DNA of 64,000 bases from Streptomyces sp. NBC_00704 (lineage in GTDB: Bacteria > Actinomycetota > Actinomycetes > Streptomycetales > Streptomycetaceae), in contig NZ_CP109002.1 of assembly GCF_036226605.1 (NCBI RefSeq), forward strand, positions 1 to 64,000. Direction: 5' to 3'. The notes under the pieces were generated by a model. It saw only the letters and a program-made list of their open reading frames with translations. It ran no database searches and was not told the DNA's origin. A program made the position numbers and the translations under genes. Of the stretch, positions 1-9,027 are shown piece by piece; within the stretch, counting starts at the first letter, position 1, and every line of letters begins with the position of its first letter.

Positions 1-169
1 CGGCCCGGCGGCCGGCGGCGGCCAGCCGTTCGGCGACCGCGCGGGCCAGGGTGGTCTTGCCCGCGCTCGGCAGCCCGGTCAGCCACACGGTGGCGCCGCG
101 CTCGCGGGTGGCGGCAGCGGTGGCTGCCTCCGCTGTGGCCCCGGCGGCCAGGGTGTGAGCTGTCGTCAC
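1..169 (-). CDS. cysC: Adenylylsulfate (APS) kinase, N-terminal part only
   Basis: Truncated by the left edge; 56 residues are visible. A GTG start at 169 is preceded by AGGAG nine bases away. After about 25 Ala/Thr-rich residues comes the CysC-type opening ATVWLTGLPSAGKTTLA, with a Walker A loop at residues 32-40. APS kinases phosphorylate adenylylsulfate to PAPS, the donor for sulfotransferases. Its position at the edge of a biosynthetic cluster suggests PAPS supply or a sulfur step there, but no sulfotransferase is visible in the window. It could be another small P-loop kinase; the residues around the loop favour CysC. Confidence 0.72.
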   Translation of the reverse strand, partial: MTTAHTLAAGATAEAATAAATRERGATVWLTGLPSAGKTTLARAVAERLAAAGRRA

Positions 170-237
170 GGTGGTGTTCTCCTGAACGTGAGGTGACGTG
201 CCGGAGGAAGTGAGGAAGAGGGGAAAGGCGATAGGCG

Positions 238-1014
238 TCAGTCGGTGGCGAACTCGGCCAGGGTCCGGCCGAGGACGTCCATGTCGATCCGGTGCCAGGA
301 GCCGGGCAGCTCCAGTGACCGGCCGTGGGGCAGGGCCGCCGCGGTCGCCCGCGCCGCCGCACGCAGCCAGTCGCCGGTGCCGCTGCTGTTGAGGACGAGC
401 GTGCGGGTGCGGTAGCCGGCGAGCCGGTCGGCGGGGACCTCGCAGTCGCCGCAGATCGCCACGTCGTAGGCGAGCGTGTGGGCGTTCGCCTCGTTCACGG
501 CCCAGATGGGCCCCTCGCGCCACTGCGCGACCGTGTCGGGGGTCAGCCCCAGGAAGCTGCCGAGGAAGTACTCGACCGCTTCCGTGCGCCGGTCCTCCTC
601 CATGAGGACCCGCAGCGTCTTGGCGACGTTCCACGGCGGCTTGGGGAAGCCGCCGACCCGGTAGAACGGCTCGTGCAGGGCCAGCCTGGTGATCGGGGCG
701 CCGGCGAGCGCCGCCTCGATCGCGAGGTTCGCCCCCGTCGACCCGGCGAACACCACCGCCGACCCGCCCGCCTCCTCGATGACCGCCTCCAGGTCCTCGA
801 TCTCGCGGGCCACGGCGTACTGCGGGGCGTCTCCGCTCTGGCCGCGGCCGCGGCGGTCGTAGACGTAGGTGGTGCAGTACGGCGCCAGCTCCGGCACGAG
901 CGCGTCGAAGATCGTGTGGTCGCGGAACGACCCGTTGAGAAGGACGACCGGCGGTCCGTCACCCGCCTTCTCGTAGGCGATCGTGGTGCCGTCACGGGAA
1001 ACGACCTTGCGCAT
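238..1014 (-). CDS. Alpha/beta hydrolase
   Basis: 258 residues of alpha/beta-hydrolase fold. The oxyanion segment is VVLLNGS, followed by YDRRGRGQS and the nucleophile elbow AGSTG, where Ala replaces the first Gly of GxSxG. A likely catalytic His sits in GSWHRID near the C-terminus. ATG at 1014 is preferred over GTG at 1020 because GAGGAG lies five bases before it. Such enzymes hydrolyse esters, amides or thioesters, or act as proofreading hydrolases. It is divergent from the NRPS-like gene to its right. The substrate cannot be told from sequence. Confidence 0.75.
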   Translation of the reverse strand: MRKVVSRDGTTIAYEKAGDGPPVVLLNGSFRDHTIFDALVPELAPYCTTYVYDRRGRGQSGDAPQYAVAREIEDLEAVIEEAGGSAVVFAGSTGANLAIEAALAGAPITRLALHEPFYRVGGFPKPPWNVAKTLRVLMEEDRRTEAVEYFLGSFLGLTPDTVAQWREGPIWAVNEANAHTLAYDVAICGDCEVPADRLAGYRTRTLVLNSSGTGDWLRAAARATAAALPHGRSLELPGSWHRIDMDVLGRTLAEFATD

Positions 1015-1355
1015 ACGCACTCCTCACGCCGAACGGAGGTGCCCTCACCTCCCCGCCTTGCGGCATCCTCGGGCGCTCCGCTGGACCACGGGTCGAGGAA
1101 CGGTCGCAAGGCCCTGTACCCCGGTCGTCGCGCGGGCCGTGCGCCACGGGCCCGCGCCCCGCCGCGGGCGGCTCTCGCGCCGCCGCCACCACCGCCCCAC
1201 GAGCGGGGCCACAGCCGGACTCGACCCGCGGGCCCTGTGATGAGCGTGGCGAGAACGGACCCGAGGACGGCCGCCGGCGGTGCGTCAGGTCTCCGGCGCG
1301 CACACGGCGGCGGACCGGGCCCGTCCCGTCCTGCCGCCGAACACAGGGAGACCAC
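1015..1355. promoter_or_regulatory. Divergent intergenic region
   Basis: About 340 bases between divergently read genes, so it must hold promoters for both. A 7-bp inverted repeat GGAGGTG/CACCTCC (1035-1041 and 1046-1052) is the only clear symmetry. The open frames crossing the rest are shadows. I see no RNA gene. Confidence 0.4.
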
Positions 1356-3074
1356 ATGAGCGACCGGGAGGAACTCGGTGAGGTGCGCGCCGCCCTCGTG
1401 TCGCTGCCCGGTGTGCGGGACGCGGCCGTCCACGCGGCCCGGCACGCCGCGGGCAGCCTGCGCATCGTCGCCCACGTGGTGACCCGCACCCCGCCCGCCG
1501 AACTGCGCGCCGCCCTGCGGTCACGGCTGCCGTCCCACCTGGTTCCGGCCCGTCTGCACCGTGTGCCGCACATCCCCCTGCTGCCCGACGGCGCAACCGA
1601 CCGGCGCGCGCTGGCAGCCCTCACCGCGAGCGAGGCGGACGGGCCGGGCGACGGCGACGACGCGCCCCCGGGCGCCGGGCCCCCGGCGAGCGTGCCGGTC
1701 ACCGTCACCCCTCAGCAGCGCGCCCTGCTCCCGGACGCGTTCGCCCAGCAGGGCACCGGCCGCCATGTGGAGCAACTGCACTGGCGCTGGCGGGGGCCGC
1801 TGGACACGGGCCGGTTCACGGCGGCCTGGCAGTCGGTGTTCGACCACGAGAGCGTGCTGCGGGCCGCCTTCGACGGGGACGCCGAACCGCGCCTGGTGCT
1901 GCACGAGCACGCCCGCGCCGAGGTCGTCCGCCACCCGGCCGGCTCCGTCGGCTTCGAGGAGCTGCGCGAACGCGACCGGCTGCGCGGCTTCGACCTGCGC
2001 CGCCCGGGCCTGCTGCGGCTCACCCTCCTCGACGAGCCGCGCCCCGCCGACGGCGGCCCGCCGTCCGTGCGGATCCTGCTCACCTTCCACACCGTCGTGC
2101 TGGACGGCTGGAGCGTGTCCGTCCTGCTCGACGAGTTCTACCGGGCCTACCTGGCCGGTGGCCGGCTGCCGGGCGGGGACCGGCGGCCCGACTGCCGGGA
2201 CTACGCCCGCTGGCTCGCCGGTCAGGACACCGCGCCCGCCCGTGACTTCTGGTCCTCGGCGGCCCCCGGCACGACCGCCCTGGTGCTGCCCGCCGTCGAG
2301 GGGCCGGCCACCGGGCTGACCGGGTCCGCACGCGCCGAGGTCCGCCTCGGCGCCGGGCCCGTGGGGCGGCTGCGGGCGTGGGCGGCGTCCTGCGCGTCCA
2401 CCGAGGCCGGTGCGCTCCAGGCCGTGTGGGCGCTGCTGCTGTACCGGGCGGGCGCCCCGGCCGGGCCCGCGGTGGTGGGCTTCGGCGTCCGGGTCTCCGG
2501 TCGCGGCGTCGCCCTGGACTCCGTCGAGCGGCTGCCCGGTCTGCTGACGAACTCCCTGCCCATGGCCGTCCGGGTCGACCCCGCGGTGCCCATGGCCCGG
2601 CTGCTGGCCGAACTGCGCGACCAGGCACTGGAGCTGGCCGCCTACGAGTGGGTGTCGCTGGGGCAGATCCACCAGTGGAGCGGGCGGCGCGCGGACGACC
2701 GGCTCGTGGAGAGCCTCGTCGCCTTCGAGCAGCAGCGGCGCGGCTCCGGCACCCTGCGTTCCGCGCTCGCCGCCCGGGGCGTCAGCGTCGACGCGCCCCG
2801 CGCGGCCGGCACGCACACCGTCTTCCCCGTGACCCTGTCGGCCCACCGGGACGGCGACGACGGCCTCGTCCTGGCCGCCGTCCACGACCGGGCCCGGCTC
2901 GCCGACGACGACGCGGCGCGGCTGGTCCGCCAGTGCGCCCGGCTGCTGTGCGAACTGCCCGGCCTGGCGGGCGGTTCGGCGACCGTGTCGCAGGCGCTGG
3001 CCGCGCTCGGCGACGAGCCGCCGGTGGGGATGGCCCCCGCGCCCGCGGCGACGGCCGTCGGCGGACCGACGTGA
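1356..3074 (+). CDS. NRPS-type condensation protein with N-terminal adenylation-subdomain remnant
   Basis: 572 residues, ATG after GGGAG. Residues 1-90 match the C-terminal subdomain of adenylation enzymes (LPGVRDAAV, RSRLPSHLVPARL, LPDGATDRRAL). The A10 motif NGKxDR reads DGATDR, so the catalytic Lys is missing. A Pro/Gly linker follows, then residues about 115-560 form a condensation-type domain. Its HHxxxDG motif reads HTVVLDG (245-251), so the second, usually catalytic His is Thr246. It may be a degenerate, structural or unusual acyltransfer domain. It heads an operon with nitrite-forming enzymes. The family assignment is good; activity is uncertain. Confidence 0.72.
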   Translation: MSDREELGEVRAALVSLPGVRDAAVHAARHAAGSLRIVAHVVTRTPPAELRAALRSRLPSHLVPARLHRVPHIPLLPDGATDRRALAALTASEADGPGDGDDAPPGAGPPASVPVTVTPQQRALLPDAFAQQGTGRHVEQLHWRWRGPLDTGRFTAAWQSVFDHESVLRAAFDGDAEPRLVLHEHARAEVVRHPAGSVGFEELRERDRLRGFDLRRPGLLRLTLLDEPRPADGGPPSVRILLTFHTVVLDGWSVSVLLDEFYRAYLAGGRLPGGDRRPDCRDYARWLAGQDTAPARDFWSSAAPGTTALVLPAVEGPATGLTGSARAEVRLGAGPVGRLRAWAASCASTEAGALQAVWALLLYRAGAPAGPAVVGFGVRVSGRGVALDSVERLPGLLTNSLPMAVRVDPAVPMARLLAELRDQALELAAYEWVSLGQIHQWSGRRADDRLVESLVAFEQQRRGSGTLRSALAARGVSVDAPRAAGTHTVFPVTLSAHRDGDDGLVLAAVHDRARLADDDAARLVRQCARLLCELPGLAGGSATVSQALAALGDEPPVGMAPAPAATAVGGPT

Positions 3075-3088
3075 GGAGAGCACCGGCC

Positions 3089-3229
3089 ATGTCCCCTCGT
3101 CAGCGGCGCGACACCGCGCCCCCGGCCTGCGAAGCGCCCGGCGGGCGCGCGGCCGCCCGGCGCCGTCCGGCCAGGCCGGCGCCCCCGGGCCGGCCGTCCG
3201 CTGCCCGCGGCGCCGGAGGCACGCGGTGA
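3089..3229 (+). CDS. Possible 46-residue Arg/Pro-rich peptide
   Basis: Short frame with ATG ten bases after GAGGAGAG. Its TGA overlaps the GTG start of the next gene (GTGA), which would couple their translation. The product is Arg/Pro/Ala-rich with a single Cys and no recognisable domain. The good ribosome site and the overlap favour real translation, perhaps as a coupling leader. The composition is also what a chance GC-rich frame gives. Confidence 0.35.
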   Translation: MSPRQRRDTAPPACEAPGGRAAARRRPARPAPPGRPSAARGAGGTR

Positions 3230-5232
3230 GCGCCGCCGGACACCTCGGGATCGCCGTCGTCGGGGCCGGGCCCCGCGGCCTGTCGGTGCTGGAGCGGATC
3301 TGCGCCAACGAACGGGCCGCGCCCTCGCCGCGCCGGGTGACGATCCATCTCGTGGACCCGTGCCGGCCGGGCGCCGGGCGGGTGTGGCGCACGGACCAGT
3401 CGCGGCTGCTGCTGATGAACACCGTCGCCTCCCAGGTGACGGTGTTCACCGACGACACGGTCGCCATGAAGGGGCCGGTGGAGCGGGGGCCCGACCTGTA
3501 CGAGTGGGCCCGCACCGTCGTCCTGGCCGGCCCCGCCGGCCGGTTCGGCGAGGCCACGTACGCCGAGGCGGCGGCCCTGCACCCGGACGCCTACCCGACC
3601 CGCGCCTTCTACGGCAGCTATCTGCGGGACTGCTACCGGCGCATCGTGCGCGGGGCGCCCGCCCACTGCCTGGTCGTCGAACACCGCACGCGCGCCGTGG
3701 CGTTGCGCGACGAGGCGGAGCCGGGCGGCCCGCAGGTCCTCACCCTCGCCGACGGCGTGCGCCTGCGCGGCCTGGACGCCGTGGTCCTCGCCCAGGGCCA
3801 TGTGCCGCGGCGCCCCTCGCCCGAGGAGTCCGCGTGGTCGCGGGCGGCCGCGCGGCACGGGCTGACGTACATCGGGCCGGCCAACCCCGCCGACCTCGAC
3901 CTGTCCGCCGTCCCGCCGGGGCGGGCCGTCCTGATGCGCGGGCTGGGCCTGAACTTCTTCGACGGCATGGCGCTGCTCACCCTCGGCCGCGGCGGAGCGT
4001 TCGTCAGGCGCTCGGGGCGGCTGGTCTACGTGCCCTCGGGCCGGGAGCCGCTGATCTACGCGGGCTCGCGCCGCGGCGTCCCCCATCACGCGCGCGGCGA
4101 GAACGAGAAGGGCCCGCACGGGCGGCACCGGCCGCGGGTGCTCACTCCGGAGGCCGTGGCGGCGCTGCGGGGTCCGGGCGGCGCACCGGTCCGTTTCCGC
4201 ACCGGCCTGTGGCCGCTGATCCGCCTGGAGGTGGAGAGCGTCTACTACGAGACGCTGCTGCGCGCCGAGGGGCGCGCACGGGAGGCGTCGGCGTTCGTGC
4301 CCGCCTACCTCGCCGCCGGAACGGCCGCCGCCCGTGAACGCATCGTCGGCCACTACGGCATCGACCGGGCCAGGCGGTGGGACTGGGAGCTGATCCAGCG
4401 TCCCACCGCCGGCCGGCGCTTCCGCGGCCGCGCGGACTTCCGGCGGTGGCTGCTCGGTCATCTGGCCGAGGACGTCCGGCAGGCCCGCGCCGGGAACGTC
4501 GGCGGACCGCTCAAGGCGGCCCTCGACGTCCTGCGCGACCTGCGCAACGAGATACGCCTCGCCGTCGACCACGGCGGCCTGGACGGCGACTCCTACCGCG
4601 ACGAGCTGGCCGGCTGGTACACCCCGCTCAACGCCTATCTGTCGATCGGCCCGCCCGTCTCGCGCATCGAGGAACTGCTTGCGCTGATCGAGGCCGACGT
4701 GGTCCGTCCGCTGGGTCCCGGCACGCGTGTCACGCTCGGCGCGGACGGCGACCGGGCCGTGTTCACGGCCACGGCCGACGACGTGGACGCGCCGCCCGTC
4801 CACGCGCGGGCGCTGATCGAGGCCCGGCTGCCGGAGCCCGACCTGCGCGGCACCGAGGACCCGCTGCTGCGCCACCTGCTCGCCACCGGCCAGGCGACGC
4901 CCTACCGGATGCCGACGGCCCGCGGCGCCGCCTACGAGTCGGGGGGCCTCGCCGTCTCCGAACGGCCCTACCGCACCGTGGACGCGCACGGCCGGGCCCA
5001 CCCGCGCCGCTTCGCCTACGGCGTCCCGACGGAGTCCGTGCACTGGGTGACGGCGGCCGGCATCCGGCCGGGCGTCGACTCGGTGATCCTCGGCGACTCC
5101 GACGCCATCGCGCGCACGGTGCTGGGCCTCGGCCCCGCGCGCCTGCCCGTCGCCCTCGCCGGCCGCCCCCGCCTTCCCGACCCCACCGGCTCGCCCGGCC
5201 TTCCCGCCGACCTGCTGGAGATGACGCCATGA
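3226..5232 (+). CDS. creE: FAD/NAD(P)-dependent monooxygenase, L-aspartate to nitrosuccinate (CreE-like)
   Basis: 668 residues. The N-terminus AVVGAGPRGLSVLERI (GAGPRG at 13-18) is the dinucleotide-binding motif of the NAD_binding_9 family, to which CreE/FzmM belong; LLMNTVASQVT and FVRRSGRLVYVPSGREP also fit this class. Known family role: CreE oxidises aspartate, with FAD and NADPH, to nitrosuccinate. The decisive context is the next gene, an ATGA-overlapping fumarase/aspartase-superfamily lyase, because the CreE/CreD pair makes nitrous acid for diazo, N-nitroso or nitrogen-nitrogen bond formation. Start GTG is coupled to the small upstream frame. Substrate identity is inferred from family and pairing. 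Confidence 0.8.
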   Translation: MSAAGHLGIAVVGAGPRGLSVLERICANERAAPSPRRVTIHLVDPCRPGAGRVWRTDQSRLLLMNTVASQVTVFTDDTVAMKGPVERGPDLYEWARTVVLAGPAGRFGEATYAEAAALHPDAYPTRAFYGSYLRDCYRRIVRGAPAHCLVVEHRTRAVALRDEAEPGGPQVLTLADGVRLRGLDAVVLAQGHVPRRPSPEESAWSRAAARHGLTYIGPANPADLDLSAVPPGRAVLMRGLGLNFFDGMALLTLGRGGAFVRRSGRLVYVPSGREPLIYAGSRRGVPHHARGENEKGPHGRHRPRVLTPEAVAALRGPGGAPVRFRTGLWPLIRLEVESVYYETLLRAEGRAREASAFVPAYLAAGTAAARERIVGHYGIDRARRWDWELIQRPTAGRRFRGRADFRRWLLGHLAEDVRQARAGNVGGPLKAALDVLRDLRNEIRLAVDHGGLDGDSYRDELAGWYTPLNAYLSIGPPVSRIEELLALIEADVVRPLGPGTRVTLGADGDRAVFTATADDVDAPPVHARALIEARLPEPDLRGTEDPLLRHLLATGQATPYRMPTARGAAYESGGLAVSERPYRTVDAHGRAHPRRFAYGVPTESVHWVTAAGIRPGVDSVILGDSDAIARTVLGLGPARLPVALAGRPRLPDPTGSPGLPADLLEMTP

Positions 5233-6770
5233 ACCCCCCGACGACCGCCTTCGACGGCGGCCCGGACGCCGGACTGTTCTCCCCCGTGCGGGCCGGGACG
5301 GCCGTCGAGGAAGCCGTCAGCGAGACGGCCTGGTTGCAGTGCATGCTGGACGCCGAAGCGGCCCTCGCGCGGGCCCAGGCCGCCCTGGGCACCGTCCCGT
5401 CCGGCGCCGCCGACGCGATCACCCGCGCCGCCCGCGCCGAGCGGTTCGATCCGCGCGCGCTGGCGCTGCGGGCCCGGGAGAGCGCCAACCCGGTCGTGGC
5501 GCTGGTGAAGGCCCTGACCGACGCGGTGGCCGCCGAAGACCCGCACGCCGCCGAGTACGTGCACCGCGGCTCCACCAGCCAGGACGTGCTGGACACCGGC
5601 CTGATGATGATGTGCCGGCGGGCCCTCGAGCTGATCCTCGGCGACCTGGACCGCACGGCCGCCGCACTGGCCGCGCTGGCCGGCCGGCACCGCGCGACCG
5701 TCATGGCGGGACGCACCCTCGCCCTGCACGCGGTCCCCACCACGTTCGGGCTCAAGGCGGCGGGCTGGCACCGGCTGGTCCTGGACGCCGCCGCCCGCGT
5801 CGGGGCCGCCCGCGACGCCCTGCCCGCCTCCCTGGGCGGGGCCGCGGGCACGCTCGCCGGATACCTGGAGTTCGCCGGGCCGGACGGGAGCGGGACGACG
5901 TCCGGGGAGTACCGGGACAAGCTCGTCGACGCGTTCGCCGCCGAGACCGGCCTGGCCCGCCCCGCCCTGCCCTGGCACGCGCTGCGCACCCCGGTCGCGG
6001 ACACCGCGGCGGCGCTCGCCTTCACCACCGGCGCCCTCGGCAAGCTCGCCGCCGACGTCCAGGTGCTGGTCCGCACGGAGATAGCGGAGGTCGCCGAGCC
6101 CGCGGTCGCGGGACGGGGCGGTTCCTCCGCGATGCCGCACAAGCGCAACCCCGTGCTGTCCACGCTGATCCGCAGCGCCGCCCTCCAGGTGCCGCTGCTG
6201 ACCGCGGGCCTGACCCAGTGTCTGGTGACCGAGGACGAACGCTCGGCCGGGGTGTGGCACGCCGAGTGGCTGCTGCTGCGCGAGGCGCTGCGGCTGGCGG
6301 GCGGCGCCGCCGTGACGGCCGCCGAGCTGGCCGAGGGCCTCACGCCCGACCCGGCCCGGATGCGCCGCAACCTCGGCCTGACCGGCAGTCAGGTGGTCAC
6401 CGAGCGCCTCGCGGCCCGCCTCGCCCCCAGGATCGGCAGGACGCGCGCGAGGGACCTGCTGGCCGACGCCTCGCTCACCGCGGACCGTGAAGGGCTGCCG
6501 CTCCTGGCGGTCTTGAGCACCCTGCCCGAGGTGACCGCCCACCACAGCGCCGAAGAGCTGGAGCGCCTGCTCGACCCCACCGCCTACGTGGGCGCCGCCC
6601 CGGCCCTCGCAACCCACGCGCTGACCACCGCGCCGACGGGCCCGCCGCCGACGGCGACGGCGGCCGCGGGCGGGACACCCCCGACGGCGACGGCGACGGC
6701 CGCATCGTCGAGGGGCGCGGCGCCGCCACCGGTGAGGGCGGCCCCTCACTCCACGAAGTGCGCCGTCTGA
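5229..6770 (+). CDS. creD: Nitrosuccinate lyase (CreD-like), fumarase/aspartase superfamily
   Basis: 513 residues, ATGA overlap with the monooxygenase gene. It carries the superfamily signature GSSAMPHKRNP (297-308) with the mobile-loop serines, the GSTSQD motif near 114-119, and the PcaB/adenylosuccinate-lyase fold layout. Known role of CreD: cleavage of nitrosuccinate to fumarate and nitrous acid. After about residue 455 there is a Pro/Ala/Thr-rich tail, unusual for the family and probably disordered. Alone it could be a 3-carboxymuconate cycloisomerase or succinyl-adduct lyase; the CreE-like partner makes nitrite release the best reading. Nitrite-using enzymes (CreM-type ligase, diazotase) are not in the window and may lie to the left. 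Confidence 0.78.
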   Translation: MNPPTTAFDGGPDAGLFSPVRAGTAVEEAVSETAWLQCMLDAEAALARAQAALGTVPSGAADAITRAARAERFDPRALALRARESANPVVALVKALTDAVAAEDPHAAEYVHRGSTSQDVLDTGLMMMCRRALELILGDLDRTAAALAALAGRHRATVMAGRTLALHAVPTTFGLKAAGWHRLVLDAAARVGAARDALPASLGGAAGTLAGYLEFAGPDGSGTTSGEYRDKLVDAFAAETGLARPALPWHALRTPVADTAAALAFTTGALGKLAADVQVLVRTEIAEVAEPAVAGRGGSSAMPHKRNPVLSTLIRSAALQVPLLTAGLTQCLVTEDERSAGVWHAEWLLLREALRLAGGAAVTAAELAEGLTPDPARMRRNLGLTGSQVVTERLAARLAPRIGRTRARDLLADASLTADREGLPLLAVLSTLPEVTAHHSAEELERLLDPTAYVGAAPALATHALTTAPTGPPPTATAAAGGTPPTATATAASSRGAAPPPVRAAPHSTKCAV

Positions 6771-6980
6771 GGACCGGCGCCCGCCCGGCCTCCACCGAAC
6801 CACCGTGCCCACCATGCCCACCATGCCCGCCGTGCCCGCCGTGCCCGCCGCCGGCAACGGCCGCGCGCCACCGCCGCGTTCGCGCACATGGTTGATTCGA
6901 GTCTTCCTCCAGCCACGTCGGCGACGCTCGGAAACAGCCGATGCGCTCTTGCCCACGGCGGCCGAGGAGGTGCGAACACC

Positions 6981-7751
6981 ATGCGGGATGGCTCGCCGGT
7001 CACGCTCTACTGCTTCGCCCACGCCGGCGCGGGCGTGTCCGGATTCGCGCACTGGCGCACGCAGACCGGCCCCGGCGTGAGCACCGTGCCCGTGATGCTG
7101 CCCGGACGCGGCGCGCGACGCCGCGAACCCCGGGCGACCTCGCGCGAGGAACTGCTGGGCGCGCTCCTCGAACCGCTGGCCGACCAGGTCGCCGACGGCC
7201 GCCCGTACGTGCTGTACGGGCACAGCCTGGGCGGCGTCGTCGCCTATACCCTCGCCCGCGCCCTGGCCGCCCGCGGGCTGCCCGCCCCCGCCTGCCTCGC
7301 CGTCGGCGGGAGCCCCCCGCCGCAGACCGCGTCGCCCGGCCACGAGGACGACCTGACCGACGAGCGCCTGCTGCGGTTCGCGGCCGGTCTCGGCGCGGCA
7401 CCCGAGCGCGCGCTCGCCGCCCCCGGCAGCCTCTGGTACCGCCGGGTGCTGCCCGTGCTGCGCGACGACCTCAGACTCGCCCACGCGCTGCGCGCCGACG
7501 CGCTCGCCGACCCGGACGGCCCGGTCGCGGTCCCCGTCCTGGCCGTCGGCGGCCGCGACGACCCCGCCGTCGGCGCGCGGACGCTGGACGGCTGGGCCCG
7601 CTGGACCACCGGCCGGTTCGTCCGGCGCACGGTCCCCGGTGACCACTTCTTCTTCCGCGGCCCGCACGCGCCCCGGCTGATCGGGCGCGCCTGCCGCGTG
7701 GTGCGGCGCACCCGGCTCGTACCTGAGCTCATATCTGGAGGACAACTGTGA
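6981..7751 (+). CDS. Type II thioesterase
   Basis: 256 residues from ATG at 6981, chosen for GAGGAGG ten bases upstream; a longer frame starts at 6888 without support. Opening LYCFAHAGAG, nucleophile elbow GHSLGG (Ser82), acid in GGRDDP (193/194) and His222 in PGDHFFF are the GrsT/RifR pattern. These enzymes remove stalled or wrong acyl groups from carrier proteins. It lies directly before the KS-alpha gene, so it probably edits the polyketide or peptide line of this cluster. Confidence 0.88.
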   Translation: MRDGSPVTLYCFAHAGAGVSGFAHWRTQTGPGVSTVPVMLPGRGARRREPRATSREELLGALLEPLADQVADGRPYVLYGHSLGGVVAYTLARALAARGLPAPACLAVGGSPPPQTASPGHEDDLTDERLLRFAAGLGAAPERALAAPGSLWYRRVLPVLRDDLRLAHALRADALADPDGPVAVPVLAVGGRDDPAVGARTLDGWARWTTGRFVRRTVPGDHFFFRGPHAPRLIGRACRVVRRTRLVPELISGGQL

Positions 7752-7761
7752 GGGACAAACG

Positions 7762-9027
7762 ATGAGGCGGGTCGTCATCACCGGCATCGGGGTCGTGGCC
7801 CCGGGCGGCGTGGGCACCCGCGCGTTCTGGGACACGCTGACCGCGGGCCGCACCGCCACACGCGGCATCACCCTGTTCGACGCGAGCACGTTCCGCTCGC
7901 GCATCGCCGCCGAGGCGGACTTCGATCCGGTCGCCCACGGCATCGGCGCCGCCGACGCCGCCCGCCTCGACCGCGCCGCCCAGTTCGCCCTCGTCAGCGC
8001 CCGTGAGGCGGTCGAGGACAGCGGACTGGCCGGCGCCCTCGACCCGGTGCGCACCGGCGTCACCCTCGGCAGCGCCGTCGGCTGCACCACCGGCCTCGAC
8101 AACGAGTACGGCGTGGTCAGCGAGAACGGCAGCACCTGGGAGGTCGACCACACCCGGGCGGTCGCCCACCTCTTCGACTACTTCGTGCCCAGCTCGATGG
8201 CCGCCGAGGTGGCCGTCGCGGTCGGCGCCCAGGGCCCGGTCTCGCTGGTCTCCACCGGCTGCACCTCCGGCATCGACTCCGTCTGCCACGCCGTCGACCT
8301 GATCCGCGAGGGCAGCGCCGACGTGATGGTGACCGGCGCGACCGAGGCGCCGATCTCCCCCATCACGGTGGCCTGCTTCGACGCCATCAAGGCGACCAGC
8401 CCGCGCAACGACGAGCCGGAGACCGCCTCGCGCCCCTTCGACCGCTCCCGCAACGGCTTCGTGCTGGGCGAGGGTTCGGCCGTGCTGGTCCTGGAGGAGT
8501 TCGAGCACGCCCGGCGGCGCGGCGCCCACGTCTACGCGGAGATCGCCGGGTTCGCCGGGCGCAGCAACGCGTACCACATGACGGGGCTGAAGTCCGACGG
8601 CGTGGAGATGGCCGAGGCCATCCGCGCGGCGCTCGACGAGGCCCGCCTGGACGCCACCGCCGTCGACTACATCAACGCCCACGGCTCGGGCACGAAGCAG
8701 AACGACCGGCACGAGACCGCCGCGTTCAAGCGCAGCCTCGGCGAGCACGCCTACCGGGTGCCCGTCAGCTCCATCAAGTCCATGATCGGCCACTCGCTCG
8801 GCGCGATCGGCTCGCTGGAGGTGGCCGCCAGCGCCCTGGCCATCGAGCACAACACCGTGCCGCCGACGGCCAACCTGCACGAGGCCGACCCGGCCTGCGA
8901 CCTCGACTACACCCCGCTCACCGCGCGTGAGCAGCGCACCGACACCGTGCTCAGCGTCGGCAGCGGCTTCGGCGGCTTCCAGAGCGCCATCGTCCTGACC
9001 CGGCCGCGACTTCAGGAGGCGGCATGA
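7762..9027 (+). CDS. Type II PKS ketosynthase alpha
   Basis: 421 residues, the usual KS-alpha length. Active-site Cys167 in STGCTSGIDS, His307 in NAHGSGT and His344 in GHSLGAIGS form the complete decarboxylating triad. The Thr-Ser-Gly context is the aromatic-type KS-alpha signature. It pairs with the CLF gene through an ATGA overlap. It would extend an acyl chain with malonyl units on a discrete ACP. No ACP gene follows, which is unusual for a minimal PKS; ACPs elsewhere or left of the window may serve. Confidence 0.93.
   Translation: MRRVVITGIGVVAPGGVGTRAFWDTLTAGRTATRGITLFDASTFRSRIAAEADFDPVAHGIGAADAARLDRAAQFALVSAREAVEDSGLAGALDPVRTGVTLGSAVGCTTGLDNEYGVVSENGSTWEVDHTRAVAHLFDYFVPSSMAAEVAVAVGAQGPVSLVSTGCTSGIDSVCHAVDLIREGSADVMVTGATEAPISPITVACFDAIKATSPRNDEPETASRPFDRSRNGFVLGEGSAVLVLEEFEHARRRGAHVYAEIAGFAGRSNAYHMTGLKSDGVEMAEAIRAALDEARLDATAVDYINAHGSGTKQNDRHETAAFKRSLGEHAYRVPVSSIKSMIGHSLGAIGSLEVAASALAIEHNTVPPTANLHEADPACDLDYTPLTAREQRTDTVLSVGSGFGGFQSAIVLTRPRLQEAA

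Noticed and set aside
1035..1052. GGAGGTG/CACCTCC hairpin as terminator
   Set aside because: It lies between divergent genes where no transcript should end; more likely promoter-region symmetry or chance.
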